A stretch of 64,000 bases of DNA from Blautia sp. (GTDB taxonomy: Bacteria; Bacillota; Clostridia; Lachnospirales; Lachnospiraceae): contig JARIAR010000009.1 of NCBI GenBank assembly GCA_029257805.1, positions 1 to 64,000 of the forward strand, given 5' to 3'. Position 1 is the stretch's first letter; each line of letters starts with the position of its first letter. The position numbers and the translations under genes are program-made. The notes beneath the pieces are model-generated. The model had not been told where the DNA came from. It searched no databases and saw only the letters and a program-made list of their open reading frames with translations. Positions 8,597 through 15,877 of the stretch are shown in pieces.

Positions 8597-9514
8597 TTAA
8601 ACGCCAATAATGTCATTGGATACGTTGATAGATTTAATCAAGAGTCCGATCTTGGTAAATGCTAAAGCCAAACATGTCCAATAATGATCACTGGCGAAAA
8701 GTGCATCCAGAAATGCGATACACTGGTCTTTTTTAAAGTACGGACCGCCATGAAAAGCATTTCCCATGGAAAATCCAGCTTCAAAAGCATCCGTCATGGC
8801 AGCAATACTGTCTTCTCCAACAACAGCGGACATAAGTAAGCCGATACAGACTGTAATCATGACCATTAGAGCAAACTGTAGGGCAAGTGCAGCTATTTTT
8901 TTCAGATACCGAATGCCATTACTTCTGCTTCCTTCCACGAAGCAGTCAGAAACGCCAATCGGGGCAAAAACAGCACGGATAGTCAGTTCTACCACTCTGG
9001 AAATGGCAATAAAAATGGTAATGATGTTACATAAGAAAATCACGACATAAGGCAGCAGCCCTTTTATGGCGTATCCGATACCATCTTTCAAGCTGATAAA
9101 AGTAAGTCCGTTTTTAAATGCTTCTACGTTATCTGGATTTTGAAAAAAATCAGAACCAACATTTTCTGTTTGAATATTGCCAGCTAGCTCGGTTCCTATT
9201 TCAACCATAAGCTTTATAAGTTCCATACAATGTGTCATCAAAAAAAAAGCAATAGACAATTTCAAGAAGGAACGCATTATGTACTCAAAAGTAAAATTTT
9301 GGGCGGTTGCTTTATCGGACATATCCAGAAGGAAGTAAATTAAGCAGATGCCCATACCGGCAGAGACTATTGCCGCTACAATATTTTTAAAAATATCGTT
9401 GCTTAAAAATGTCGAAAATAAATCGTTATACTTGGAAAATGTGCTGTACATGCCTTCTGAAGAATAAAGACCTTCAAAAATCGTGATATACCAGTCGTAA
9501 AAAATTTTAACCAT
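8597..9514 (-). CDS. VirB6/TrbL-type multi-pass membrane protein
   Basis: 305 residues from the ATG at 9514 (AAAGGAGGATGAT upstream). At least five hydrophobic segments are visible, with an Arg-bounded segment in the middle (ISRVVELTIRAVFAPIGVSDCFVEG) typical of TrbL/VirB6 proteins of Firmicute elements. It should form part of the inner-membrane channel of the conjugation machine. It lies between the pilin-like and PrgI-like genes. Confidence 0.82.
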   Translation of the reverse strand: MVKIFYDWYITIFEGLYSSEGMYSTFSKYNDLFSTFLSNDIFKNIVAAIVSAGMGICLIYFLLDMSDKATAQNFTFEYIMRSFLKLSIAFFLMTHCMELIKLMVEIGTELAGNIQTENVGSDFFQNPDNVEAFKNGLTFISLKDGIGYAIKGLLPYVVIFLCNIITIFIAISRVVELTIRAVFAPIGVSDCFVEGSRSNGIRYLKKIAALALQFALMVMITVCIGLLMSAVVGEDSIAAMTDAFEAGFSMGNAFHGGPYFKKDQCIAFLDALFASDHYWTCLALAFTKIGLLIKSINVSNDIIGV

Positions 9515-9589
9515 ATCATCCTCCTTTTCTGAGAAACAGCAGGATGAACTGCTAACATGAATGAAGCAGTTTACCCTGCTCACTAAAAC

Positions 9590-10015
9590 TTAAAATTCTA
9601 CGTCTGGAATACTGTCTACAATTCCAAGGCTCGTTACCACAGTCTTAAGACCAATGAGGACGATAGCTGCAATGATAGTCTGGATTGCATCACCTTTTGA
9701 TTCAGAGTCGGAACGCTTCATTGCCATCACAAATTGTGCAACACCCCAAACAAGCAGTACGATACCGACATAACGAAACATTGTAAGGATAATTCCGACA
9801 ATGGTTCCGATTAAAGAATCAACGCTTGTGTCTCCTGCGGCCATTACCGGAGTTGCGGATAGTGCAAAAAACATAAAAGCGATCATTAACATATTCATAG
9901 GTCTTACAAATGTCGCCATACATTTTCTACATTTACATTTTTTCTCCTCCTGCATCATCACAATCTTTCCTGAAATCACATCCAGGCTTCTCTTTGTGTT
10001 TTCAAAGAGTTTCAT
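9590..10015 (-). CDS. VirB2/TrbC-like pilin or small T4SS membrane protein
   Basis: 141 residues. The N-terminal ~45 residues are basic with a CKCRKC cluster. A signal-like helix ending ATPVMAAGD would leave a mature part of about 80 residues with two hydrophobic helices, the layout of VirB2-type pilins. It lies 7 bp upstream of the VirB6-like gene's long frame and heads the T4SS operon. The ATG follows GAAAGGAG. The unusual feature is the Cys-rich cytoplasmic extension before the signal. Confidence 0.72.
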   Translation of the reverse strand: MKLFENTKRSLDVISGKIVMMQEEKKCKCRKCMATFVRPMNMLMIAFMFFALSATPVMAAGDTSVDSLIGTIVGIILTMFRYVGIVLLVWGVAQFVMAMKRSDSESKGDAIQTIIAAIVLIGLKTVVTSLGIVDSIPDVEF

Positions 10016-10061
10016 TTGTTTGTCTCCTTTCTAGTTTTTTCATCATCTGGAGATGATATGT

Positions 10062-10089
10062 TCAATATGCTGTATCGTAAAATTTACAA
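10062..10089 (-). promoter_or_regulatory. Candidate promoter of the T4SS operon
   Basis: Minus-strand TTGTAA (10084-10089) and TATTGA (10062-10067) with 16 bp between them. The AAAACGAATT palindrome at 10141-10164 lies about 52 bp further upstream. Confidence 0.45.
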
Positions 10090-10140
10090 TGGAATATTAA
10101 ATTGGAAGTGTTTTGCGTAAATAGAAATGTATAAGTGATA

Positions 10141-10164
10141 TAAAACGAATTTTAATTCGTTTTA
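10141..10164. repeat. Palindrome copy 1 (TAAAACGAATT - 2 bp - AATTCGTTTTA)
   Basis: Perfect 11-bp arms around a TT centre. It is one of six related palindromes in the window and sits between the terminator of the upstream gene and the T4SS promoter. Confidence 0.85.
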
Positions 10165-10200
10165 TAAAAAATGCTCCAGAAATAAGAACACTGGAGCAGA
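10165..10200 (-). terminator. Terminator after the 10207-11172 gene
   Basis: Minus-strand TGCTCCAG / CTGGAGCA stem with an 11-nt loop and a TTTTTT tail, immediately after the stop codon. Confidence 0.92.
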
Positions 10201-10206
10201 ATAGAA

Positions 10207-11172
10207 TTATTGAATAAAAGATACAATATTTTCATAATAAGGAGAAAGGTACTTATAAATTTCTTCAGCGCGCTTCGCCGGAAAATATTTGCACAATTGC
10301 TTTTGAAATAATTCCAGGGAAATCTTTGCTTGGGAACTTTCCGAAGAAATAAGTAATGACTCAATTACATATGTTGTATCCGATGTAGAGAAGCTATTTC
10401 GCGTCAATTTGCAGAGAAAAGATTGAAAAGTTTCTTCGAAAGTGTGATAGAATTTTTCTTTTTCATCTGCCTTAACTGTTTCTTTTTGATAGCTTTTATT
10501 TTCTATTTTCAGTTCTTTTTTTTGAGAATCCTCATTATCCGTCTTGTTAACACTATGATTTTTGATATTTTTCTGTACATGGACTTTATTTGATACGTTT
10601 TTAGAGACTGGAACAGAAAGCATACTATCTGGTATTGTATTTTCTAAATCTGTCAGGAGCGCTGCAGTGTCAGAAGAATTGAGTGTTGTCTGGATCTGTG
10701 CAGATGTTTCTTTGACAACCGTTTTTTGGAATGCTTGTTTTTGAGTTGCTTCATTACGTTTCTTCTCTTGCGGTTTCTTTGGTGTCTCTTTTGGCAGAAT
10801 CTTTTTTTCTTTCGTTTCAGTTGTAGATTTAAACTTATCAATAGAAAAGCGGATAGCTTCTTCTTCATCATACTGGACAAAGAATTTCATAAGTCCTGTA
10901 AGAATTTCATCGCCCCAAAGGGTATATCGATCGTCAGGAGAAGTTGCCCGCATTTTTCCCAGTTCATACATAACAAGTAGTAAGCATTCCTCTAGTGGAC
11001 CCGGTAATTTTTTTATTCGAACTTTTCCCCGGCTTATGTATTCAAATACTTCATTGGGTAGAGGCTGGTTATTATTAAAAAAAAGCAACAGGCGGTTGCC
11101 TTTGGCAAATTCTGCCGGAAGTCGTTCTTTTATTCTGTCGAAATACGAGACATCCGATATTAATATATGCAA
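10207..11172 (-). CDS. Unknown protein with long charged linker
   Basis: 321 residues. Residues 1-110 look globular (MHILISDVSYFDRIKERLP, NRLLLFFNNNQPLPNEVFEYI). Residues 115-235 are Lys/Glu/Thr-rich and probably disordered. Residues 240-321 form a second helical domain (FYHTFEETFQSFLCKLTRN). The start is TTG at 11170-11172, preceded by GGAGG. It ends the parM transcription unit just before a strong terminator. No family is recognised; a bipartite adaptor is suggested by the layout only. Confidence 0.62.
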   Translation of the reverse strand: MHILISDVSYFDRIKERLPAEFAKGNRLLLFFNNNQPLPNEVFEYISRGKVRIKKLPGPLEECLLLVMYELGKMRATSPDDRYTLWGDEILTGLMKFFVQYDEEEAIRFSIDKFKSTTETKEKKILPKETPKKPQEKKRNEATQKQAFQKTVVKETSAQIQTTLNSSDTAALLTDLENTIPDSMLSVPVSKNVSNKVHVQKNIKNHSVNKTDNEDSQKKELKIENKSYQKETVKADEKEKFYHTFEETFQSFLCKLTRNSFSTSDTTYVIESLLISSESSQAKISLELFQKQLCKYFPAKRAEEIYKYLSPYYENIVSFIQ

Positions 11173-11234
11173 AAAAACACCTCCATTCCATCGCTGTGTA
11201 GATTAATATATTCTACAAATCAGAAATATAATTA

Positions 11235-11546
11235 TTATCGCTCTGTTTCAGAAATATCAATTTCTGGAATGCGAGAAAGATCAAATTCATCATTATTTAT
11301 GGGTGATCTTTTTAAGATTGTCTCAAAACCATTTGCCACATTTATATGTTTCTTGATCTGGTCATCTGTAAGTTTTGTGCCTGTATTATGGGCACTGTTT
11401 AAAACATTTCTGTATGTCGTAGATGTACCATCGTCCTTCACGGCACAGGCTGCAAAAAAAGGAATTCCATTGATTACGCACATCTGATTTATTTGCTCTA
11501 GCATTGGCCTTATTTTTTCTTCATATTCAGTTGTAAAATCAAACAT
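11235..11546 (-). CDS. Small unknown protein of the partition/transfer region
   Basis: 103 residues starting MFDFTTEYEEKI with GGAGG close to the ATG. It has a compact domain with VINGIPFFAACAV and a charged C-terminus. The gene lies between the parR-like gene and the 10207 gene on one transcript. A palindrome copy ends about 60 bp upstream of its start. Function unknown. Confidence 0.62.
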   Translation of the reverse strand: MFDFTTEYEEKIRPMLEQINQMCVINGIPFFAACAVKDDGTSTTYRNVLNSAHNTGTKLTDDQIKKHINVANGFETILKRSPINNDEFDLSRIPEIDISETER

Positions 11547-11607
11547 ATATACCTCCTATTTGTTTGCTTTAAGTTCCCCCGCTTTTTCAGCGAGGGAACA
11601 CTTTGCG

Positions 11608-11629
11608 AAAACGAATTAAAATTCGTTTT
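11608..11629. repeat. Palindrome copy 2 (AAAACGAATT - AA - AATTCGTTTT)
   Basis: Perfect 10-bp arms. It overlaps the stop codon of the parR-like gene. Confidence 0.85.
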
Positions 11630-12317
11630 AAATTCCCATCATATCCATGAACATAGATGTTAAATCCAAGTCATTATTTTCTTTTGGTTCAGTAGTTACG
11701 CTAAATGTGGATTCCATTGGAATTTCCTGCTGTTTGGAATCTGGTACATCATTATAAGGAAGCATTTCTATTTTTTTGGATGCAGAATCCATTTTCTCTA
11801 TTGGACTAAAATCTTGTTCTGTATTTATCTCTATCTTTATTCCTTTATTTTCCGAAAAATTTTTTTCCGGACTTTTTGGTATTACTTCTTTCTTATTTTT
11901 TGATCGTGTTTTTTTCTTTATTAATATGTTCACCTTTTTTCCGGCATACATAATAGAAAAACGCTCATTAAAATATGAAATGTCCTCCTGGGAAATGACA
12001 TATTCAGATGTCATGGTAAAAGGAATGTAATTTCGTAGAACTTCCTTGATAAAGTTGTTTCGACAACCCTTGCTGATTTTATTCAGCATATCTATGACTT
12101 CCTTATCTTCCTGATCATCAAATTTAATTTGAAACCGATAAGTTCTGTGCTGAGCAATATTACGACAAGGTTCTGCAATTTCAAAAACAAAAAACTCTTT
12201 ATTGGCAAATGCTTTCAAAGCTATTTTAGCAGCAGAACAGAAAGAAATATTCCCATGTCGGTACAAATATACAAGATCCAGGTCATGGTAATGATATAAT
12301 TTTACTTCTATAGTCAT
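11628..12317 (-). CDS. ParR-like partition adaptor (candidate)
   Basis: 229 residues from the ATG at 12317. The central part (KEVIDMLNKISKGCRNNFIKEVLRNYI) has the spacing of a ribbon-helix-helix DNA-binding region as in ParR proteins. The N-terminus is beta-rich and the C-terminal 100 residues are charged and disordered, ending LDLTSMFMDMMGI, a hydrophobic tail that could bind the ParM filament as ParR tails do. It directly follows parM, the usual order. The start codon is reached through an SD-hairpin-ATG arrangement. ParR identity rests on position and helix pattern, not on a clear sequence match. Confidence 0.55.
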   Translation of the reverse strand: MTIEVKLYHYHDLDLVYLYRHGNISFCSAAKIALKAFANKEFFVFEIAEPCRNIAQHRTYRFQIKFDDQEDKEVIDMLNKISKGCRNNFIKEVLRNYIPFTMTSEYVISQEDISYFNERFSIMYAGKKVNILIKKKTRSKNKKEVIPKSPEKNFSENKGIKIEINTEQDFSPIEKMDSASKKIEMLPYNDVPDSKQQEIPMESTFSVTTEPKENNDLDLTSMFMDMMGI

Positions 12318-12376
12318 CAAATTGTTAGCGGCAGAAACCCTTGACTTTAATCATGGGGTGAAGCCGCTATCCTCCT
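12314..12376 (-). promoter_or_regulatory. Hairpin between SD and start of the parR-like gene
   Basis: On the minus strand GGAGGA is followed by a stem AGCGGC ... GCCGCT enclosing an inner stem around TAAAGTC, then AACAATTTG and the ATG. If folded, the SD sits about 10 nt from the start codon; unfolded it is far too distant. Confidence 0.55.
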
Positions 12377-12458
12377 ATTTCTTTCCATTTGGTATTGCCT
12401 ATGGCCTTTTTCCTAAAAATATGGATATAAGGCACATTCTGGTAATTCTAATGTATCT

Positions 12459-13616
12459 TCATGACTTTTTTCCATTTTTCAGCGCCATGTAGCGAAGCAT
12501 ATAATATCCGCGTACATTGGCATATAACATGGGCAGTTTATCAGATCGATTGCCGGGAATAATAGTAAGGCTTTTCATATCTTTAAAATAATCTCGGTAA
12601 ATATCAATCCATGTAGTACAAGTGCCACCTGTCGGTATTAAGACATCATAGTCGCGCATATAGTTCGTCATGTTCTTCAACGCTTCGATAGATTCCATAC
12701 ATACTTTCTTATTTGCCTTCTCCAAAAATGGAGCAATTAATACCTGGTTTGTCTTCATGGTTTCTTCGTCCAGCACATTGATATATCCCTTTTCAAGATA
12801 TTTCTGCATAAGTGGAACACGAATGTCTTCACCATATTCCTCATAAATATATCGGGAAGTTTCATGGAGTACTCGACGCATTCCAAGATTCGGAATAGAT
12901 TCCTGCAGCTTAATACTACGGTCTACTAATCCATATGGATCGAATGTGCCAAAACCGACATCAGCTACCAATACGTTTTTGTTGAGAAGCGTCTGTGCAT
13001 CCGGTACATAATTACCGCTGTCATCGATTATGACGGAATACAGTGTGCCGCATGGCTGAGGCATTATAGAAATATTTTCCGGCTTTATCTGAATATCATA
13101 ATCTGACCAGCTTCCTATGCCTACCTTTAATGAAAAATGGAATTTTTTTGAAAATGCTTTTGTCAGAGCGCGGCTGTCACTTTTTAAGTATGCCGTTGGC
13201 AATCCGGTTTGTAATACAATTGGCATTCCTTCTTCTCTTTTTCCATAATTGTTTTCCATAAGTCCAATTGCAAGACCTGTTGCAAGGATAATTTCAAACT
13301 GCTTGCTTCCATAACGGTTTCTTGCAAACAATTCTGCCTCCGAATCACTGGTATCATCTGTACATATTTGATTCTGTGCAGATGTTCCTACAATATAAAG
13401 GCCCGTTTCATCGGAATATAAAATATCTGTTTCACTTCCCATCTGCAGATTTCCTTCCAATTTTTTCACATAAGATGGGATACAAAAAATTTTATTTGGT
13501 GCAAACCCTTTCAAGCTTGAAAATCCCGCATCTATCCCAATCAGCCAGTTGTTTTCAAGACCTGTATTTTTCCTAGGAATAATCTCCTGCGGAGTTCTAA
13601 AATTTCGTACATTCAT
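12459..13616 (-). CDS. parM: ParM/StbA-like actin-family ATPase
   Basis: 385 residues. The phosphate-1 loop appears as WLIGIDAGFSSLKGF, phosphate-2 as LVADVGFGTFDPYGL, and the adenosine loop as VLIPTGGTCTTWI. This is the ParM-type actin fold used for DNA segregation, in which ATP-driven filaments push plasmid copies apart. It is followed by the parR-like gene and preceded by a 27-bp-gap promoter, a palindrome copy and a structured ribosome site. Its presence indicates active partition and argues for a plasmid or a replicating integrative element. Confidence 0.85.
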   Translation of the reverse strand: MNVRNFRTPQEIIPRKNTGLENNWLIGIDAGFSSLKGFAPNKIFCIPSYVKKLEGNLQMGSETDILYSDETGLYIVGTSAQNQICTDDTSDSEAELFARNRYGSKQFEIILATGLAIGLMENNYGKREEGMPIVLQTGLPTAYLKSDSRALTKAFSKKFHFSLKVGIGSWSDYDIQIKPENISIMPQPCGTLYSVIIDDSGNYVPDAQTLLNKNVLVADVGFGTFDPYGLVDRSIKLQESIPNLGMRRVLHETSRYIYEEYGEDIRVPLMQKYLEKGYINVLDEETMKTNQVLIAPFLEKANKKVCMESIEALKNMTNYMRDYDVLIPTGGTCTTWIDIYRDYFKDMKSLTIIPGNRSDKLPMLYANVRGYYMLRYMALKNGKKS

Positions 13617-13625
13617 TTTTGTCTT

Positions 13626-13658
13626 ACAGGAATGATTCTCTTCCTGTATCCTCCTTTC
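13626..13658 (-). promoter_or_regulatory. SD and hairpin in front of parM
   Basis: On the minus strand GAAAGGAGG (13650-13658) is followed by a perfect 7-bp stem ACAGGAA / TTCCTGT and then AAGACAAAA before the ATG. The SD is in range of the start only if the hairpin is folded. Upstream, 13617-13975 contains no gene; it holds the parM promoter, a palindrome and a plus-strand terminator. Confidence 0.6.
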
Positions 13659-13705
13659 TTCTAGCTTTTTTCAACATATAATATGACAAAACACTGCTGC
13701 CTTCC

Positions 13706-13729
13706 TAAAACGAATTAAAATGCGTTTTA
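13706..13729. repeat. Palindrome copy 3, one mismatch
   Basis: TAAAACGAATT - AA - AATGCGTTTTA; one base breaks the symmetry. It lies in the parM leader, downstream of the promoter. Confidence 0.75.
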
Positions 13730-13761
13730 AAGATTACGTCTAATCCCTCCTTTCTGAATTT

Positions 13762-13800
13762 ATTTTAATTTATTTTTGATAAAAATTTTTTCTAGTTGAG
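13762..13800 (-). promoter_or_regulatory. 27-bp-gap promoter of the parM operon
   Basis: Minus-strand CTCAAC (13795-13800), 27 bp, TAAAAT (13762-13767). It is a divergent member of the class. Confidence 0.6.
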
Positions 13801-13884
13801 AAATTTTTCTATGAGGGGATATTGTTAAAAAGCAATATTTCTCAAAACTAATTTTAAATAAGGAATTCAATTTGTAAACCATTT

Positions 13885-13912
13885 GAGGGCATCATATGTT
13901 GCCCTCTTTTTC
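13885..13912 (+). terminator. Plus-strand terminator without an obvious gene
   Basis: GAGGGC / GCCCTC stem followed by TTTTTCG on the plus strand. No plus-strand coding sequence precedes it, so it may end a short RNA made opposite the parM leader. Confidence 0.6.
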
Positions 13913-13920
13913 GTTGTACT

Positions 13921-13970
13921 ACAAAAGAAAAGCTGCTAATAGAAGTCAATATAGACCTTATTAGCAGCTT
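13921..13970 (-). terminator. Terminator of the hydrolase operon
   Basis: Minus-strand AAGCTGCTAATA / TATTAGCAGCTT stem followed by TTCTTTTG, right after the SGNH-NlpC/P60 stop. Confidence 0.9.
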
Positions 13971-13975
13971 GCTTG

Positions 13976-15865
13976 TTACCCACCTAAAATTCCATCTCCT
14001 AGGTTGTCTACGAATGATTTATGGCGGTAAAAGATTTTGAAATTTCCGTAAGTGTTGATATGTATACCGCTAAATCCTTCCGATGTTGTACAGTGTAGCC
14101 AAACATCTTGTCCGGAAGCACTTTTTCCAAGGTAAATTCCTACATGATTGCTACCTCCTGAAGCAATGGTGTTTTTCAACCCTACATCTCCCGGAATCAA
14201 TTCGTCATGGCTGATACTTCGGAAAGAAGATCCATCTACAAAATTACCCGTAGTCCAGTGGGGAAGAACATCTTTTATGCCGGCATAATAGAAGCTCCAT
14301 CCAACAAAACTGGAACAATCCAGATAACGCGGGTTATCCATGCTTGGCTGTAAGCGCTGATCCATACTGTATGTGACTTTTCCGTAAAGGGATACTCCCT
14401 TTTCGATGACTGCCTTTCTGCGCTCATCCATATTAGACGGCCAGGAACCCATAGCTTCCGTAAGAAGCTGTTGCGCACTTCCACTAAGATTTCCATTATT
14501 GATGTCAATAACAGAATAATATTTCAAAACTTTGTCCGGAAATTTCTGATCTCTGTAATCATATTTTCCCTTACTTCGAATTTCTTCTTCATTTGTACGC
14601 AATTTACCATCACATAACCTTGAAGCATATTCTTCAGCATTTTCCAAAGTATAAATATAATCACAAAAGATAATGTAACCCTCGTTTTCGAATTCAAATC
14701 CTTGCAGTACAGCCTTTAATTTTTTGGTATCATTGACTGCCGGAAAATTTGCAGCCCGGATACAACTGGCAAATAGTTTTGCAGCGATGTCTATGGATTC
14801 GTTAGATGTAATCTGCGGTGCTTTTCCTGGTTCTTCATCTTTATACGGATTTAAACCTGTATCTACAATTCGAAATATGTCTGAATCCCCTGGTATATGG
14901 CGGTACTCTGCTATCGCTTTAAACAGTTCTTTGTAAGTTAAAAAACCGTATTTCGATGCCGCATCTTCTATTTTTTTTACATATGGTTTTAAGTCTTCGG
15001 AAATTTTTGCAGTAATTTTAGAATCGGAATATAAAGTAACCCCCATTCCAGTAAAAGCGGTCCAGTTTGTCATCTGATATGTCAACAAGGCAGATTCTCT
15101 ATTCTCAGAACTCCACCACACTTTATTACCAGAGCTGGTGCCACTTCCTCCTGTGCTACTTCCTATCTCTTTTTTTAAATAAGATAATATTTTTTGTGAA
15201 GTGGCGCTGTCATAATGAAGTCCATCCACTGTTTTATAACCATTTCCTTTTAAGTATCCGTATAAGTCGATGAAATCCGCATTTGTTAGATTTTTATGCA
15301 TAGTAGCATTAAAGTCTACAACTTCGGAATCTGTTACATAATCATCATGATCTACAGGTCCTACAGAAGCAAAATATACATTTGCTCCCCTTTCATTCCA
15401 TACAGCTGCTTTTTCATTGATGGCTGAAATGTAATTGTTGATATTGTATACGTCATTCACTCCCATTAATATAATGACTGCTGTTCCGGAAGTGACTTGG
15501 CTGTCCGCAATCGGAAATGCGGTATTGACCATCCAGCTATATCCCATACTACTCAAGCACTGAAAGATACAATTGCTGTCACTATTTATGTCACGTAAAT
15601 CTTCTGTGCGGGAGTCGCCGATAAAAATATACTTATCAATACCTTCCACAGCGGTATCTCCGCCAGAGCCGATAAGGGAATCATCTGTCCTATTCAAAAC
15701 CTTTCGAAGTAATGTATATTCTTTCGAATCAATTTGTGTCATAATATTTTCTATTACTTCATTCAGGTCATCGAATATATTTTTCGCCTGTATATTAGAG
15801 AATATCAGGGAAGCGGATAATATTGAAGTAAGTACAGTTGTTACTATTTTTTTTCTTTTTTTCAA
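13976..15865 (-). CDS. Secreted SGNH hydrolase - NlpC/P60 fusion
   Basis: 629 residues. Signal peptide at 1-27. Residues 78-235 are an SGNH/GDSL esterase: FIGDSRTEDL with the nucleophile Ser, MGVNDVY as block III, and DGLHYDSAT with the Asp-x-x-His pair. Residues 500-620 are an NlpC/P60 (CHAP-like) peptidase: LDCSSFVGW with the catalytic Cys, NHVGIYLG with the His, and VWLHCTTS. The esterase could remove acetyl groups from cell-wall sugars while the peptidase cuts stem peptides, a plausible way to open the wall for conjugation. The TTG start has GGGAGG upstream. It follows the lysozyme gene by 12 bp. Confidence 0.85.
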   Translation of the reverse strand: MKKRKKIVTTVLTSILSASLIFSNIQAKNIFDDLNEVIENIMTQIDSKEYTLLRKVLNRTDDSLIGSGGDTAVEGIDKYIFIGDSRTEDLRDINSDSNCIFQCLSSMGYSWMVNTAFPIADSQVTSGTAVIILMGVNDVYNINNYISAINEKAAVWNERGANVYFASVGPVDHDDYVTDSEVVDFNATMHKNLTNADFIDLYGYLKGNGYKTVDGLHYDSATSQKILSYLKKEIGSSTGGSGTSSGNKVWWSSENRESALLTYQMTNWTAFTGMGVTLYSDSKITAKISEDLKPYVKKIEDAASKYGFLTYKELFKAIAEYRHIPGDSDIFRIVDTGLNPYKDEEPGKAPQITSNESIDIAAKLFASCIRAANFPAVNDTKKLKAVLQGFEFENEGYIIFCDYIYTLENAEEYASRLCDGKLRTNEEEIRSKGKYDYRDQKFPDKVLKYYSVIDINNGNLSGSAQQLLTEAMGSWPSNMDERRKAVIEKGVSLYGKVTYSMDQRLQPSMDNPRYLDCSSFVGWSFYYAGIKDVLPHWTTGNFVDGSSFRSISHDELIPGDVGLKNTIASGGSNHVGIYLGKSASGQDVWLHCTTSEGFSGIHINTYGNFKIFYRHKSFVDNLGDGILGG

Positions 15866-15877
15866 CTTTTCACCTCC

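Noticed and set aside
10041-10078. Plus-strand ATCATCTGG box near the T4SS promoter
   Set aside because: At 27 bp downstream there is TCGTAA rather than TAnnnT, and no plus-strand gene follows.
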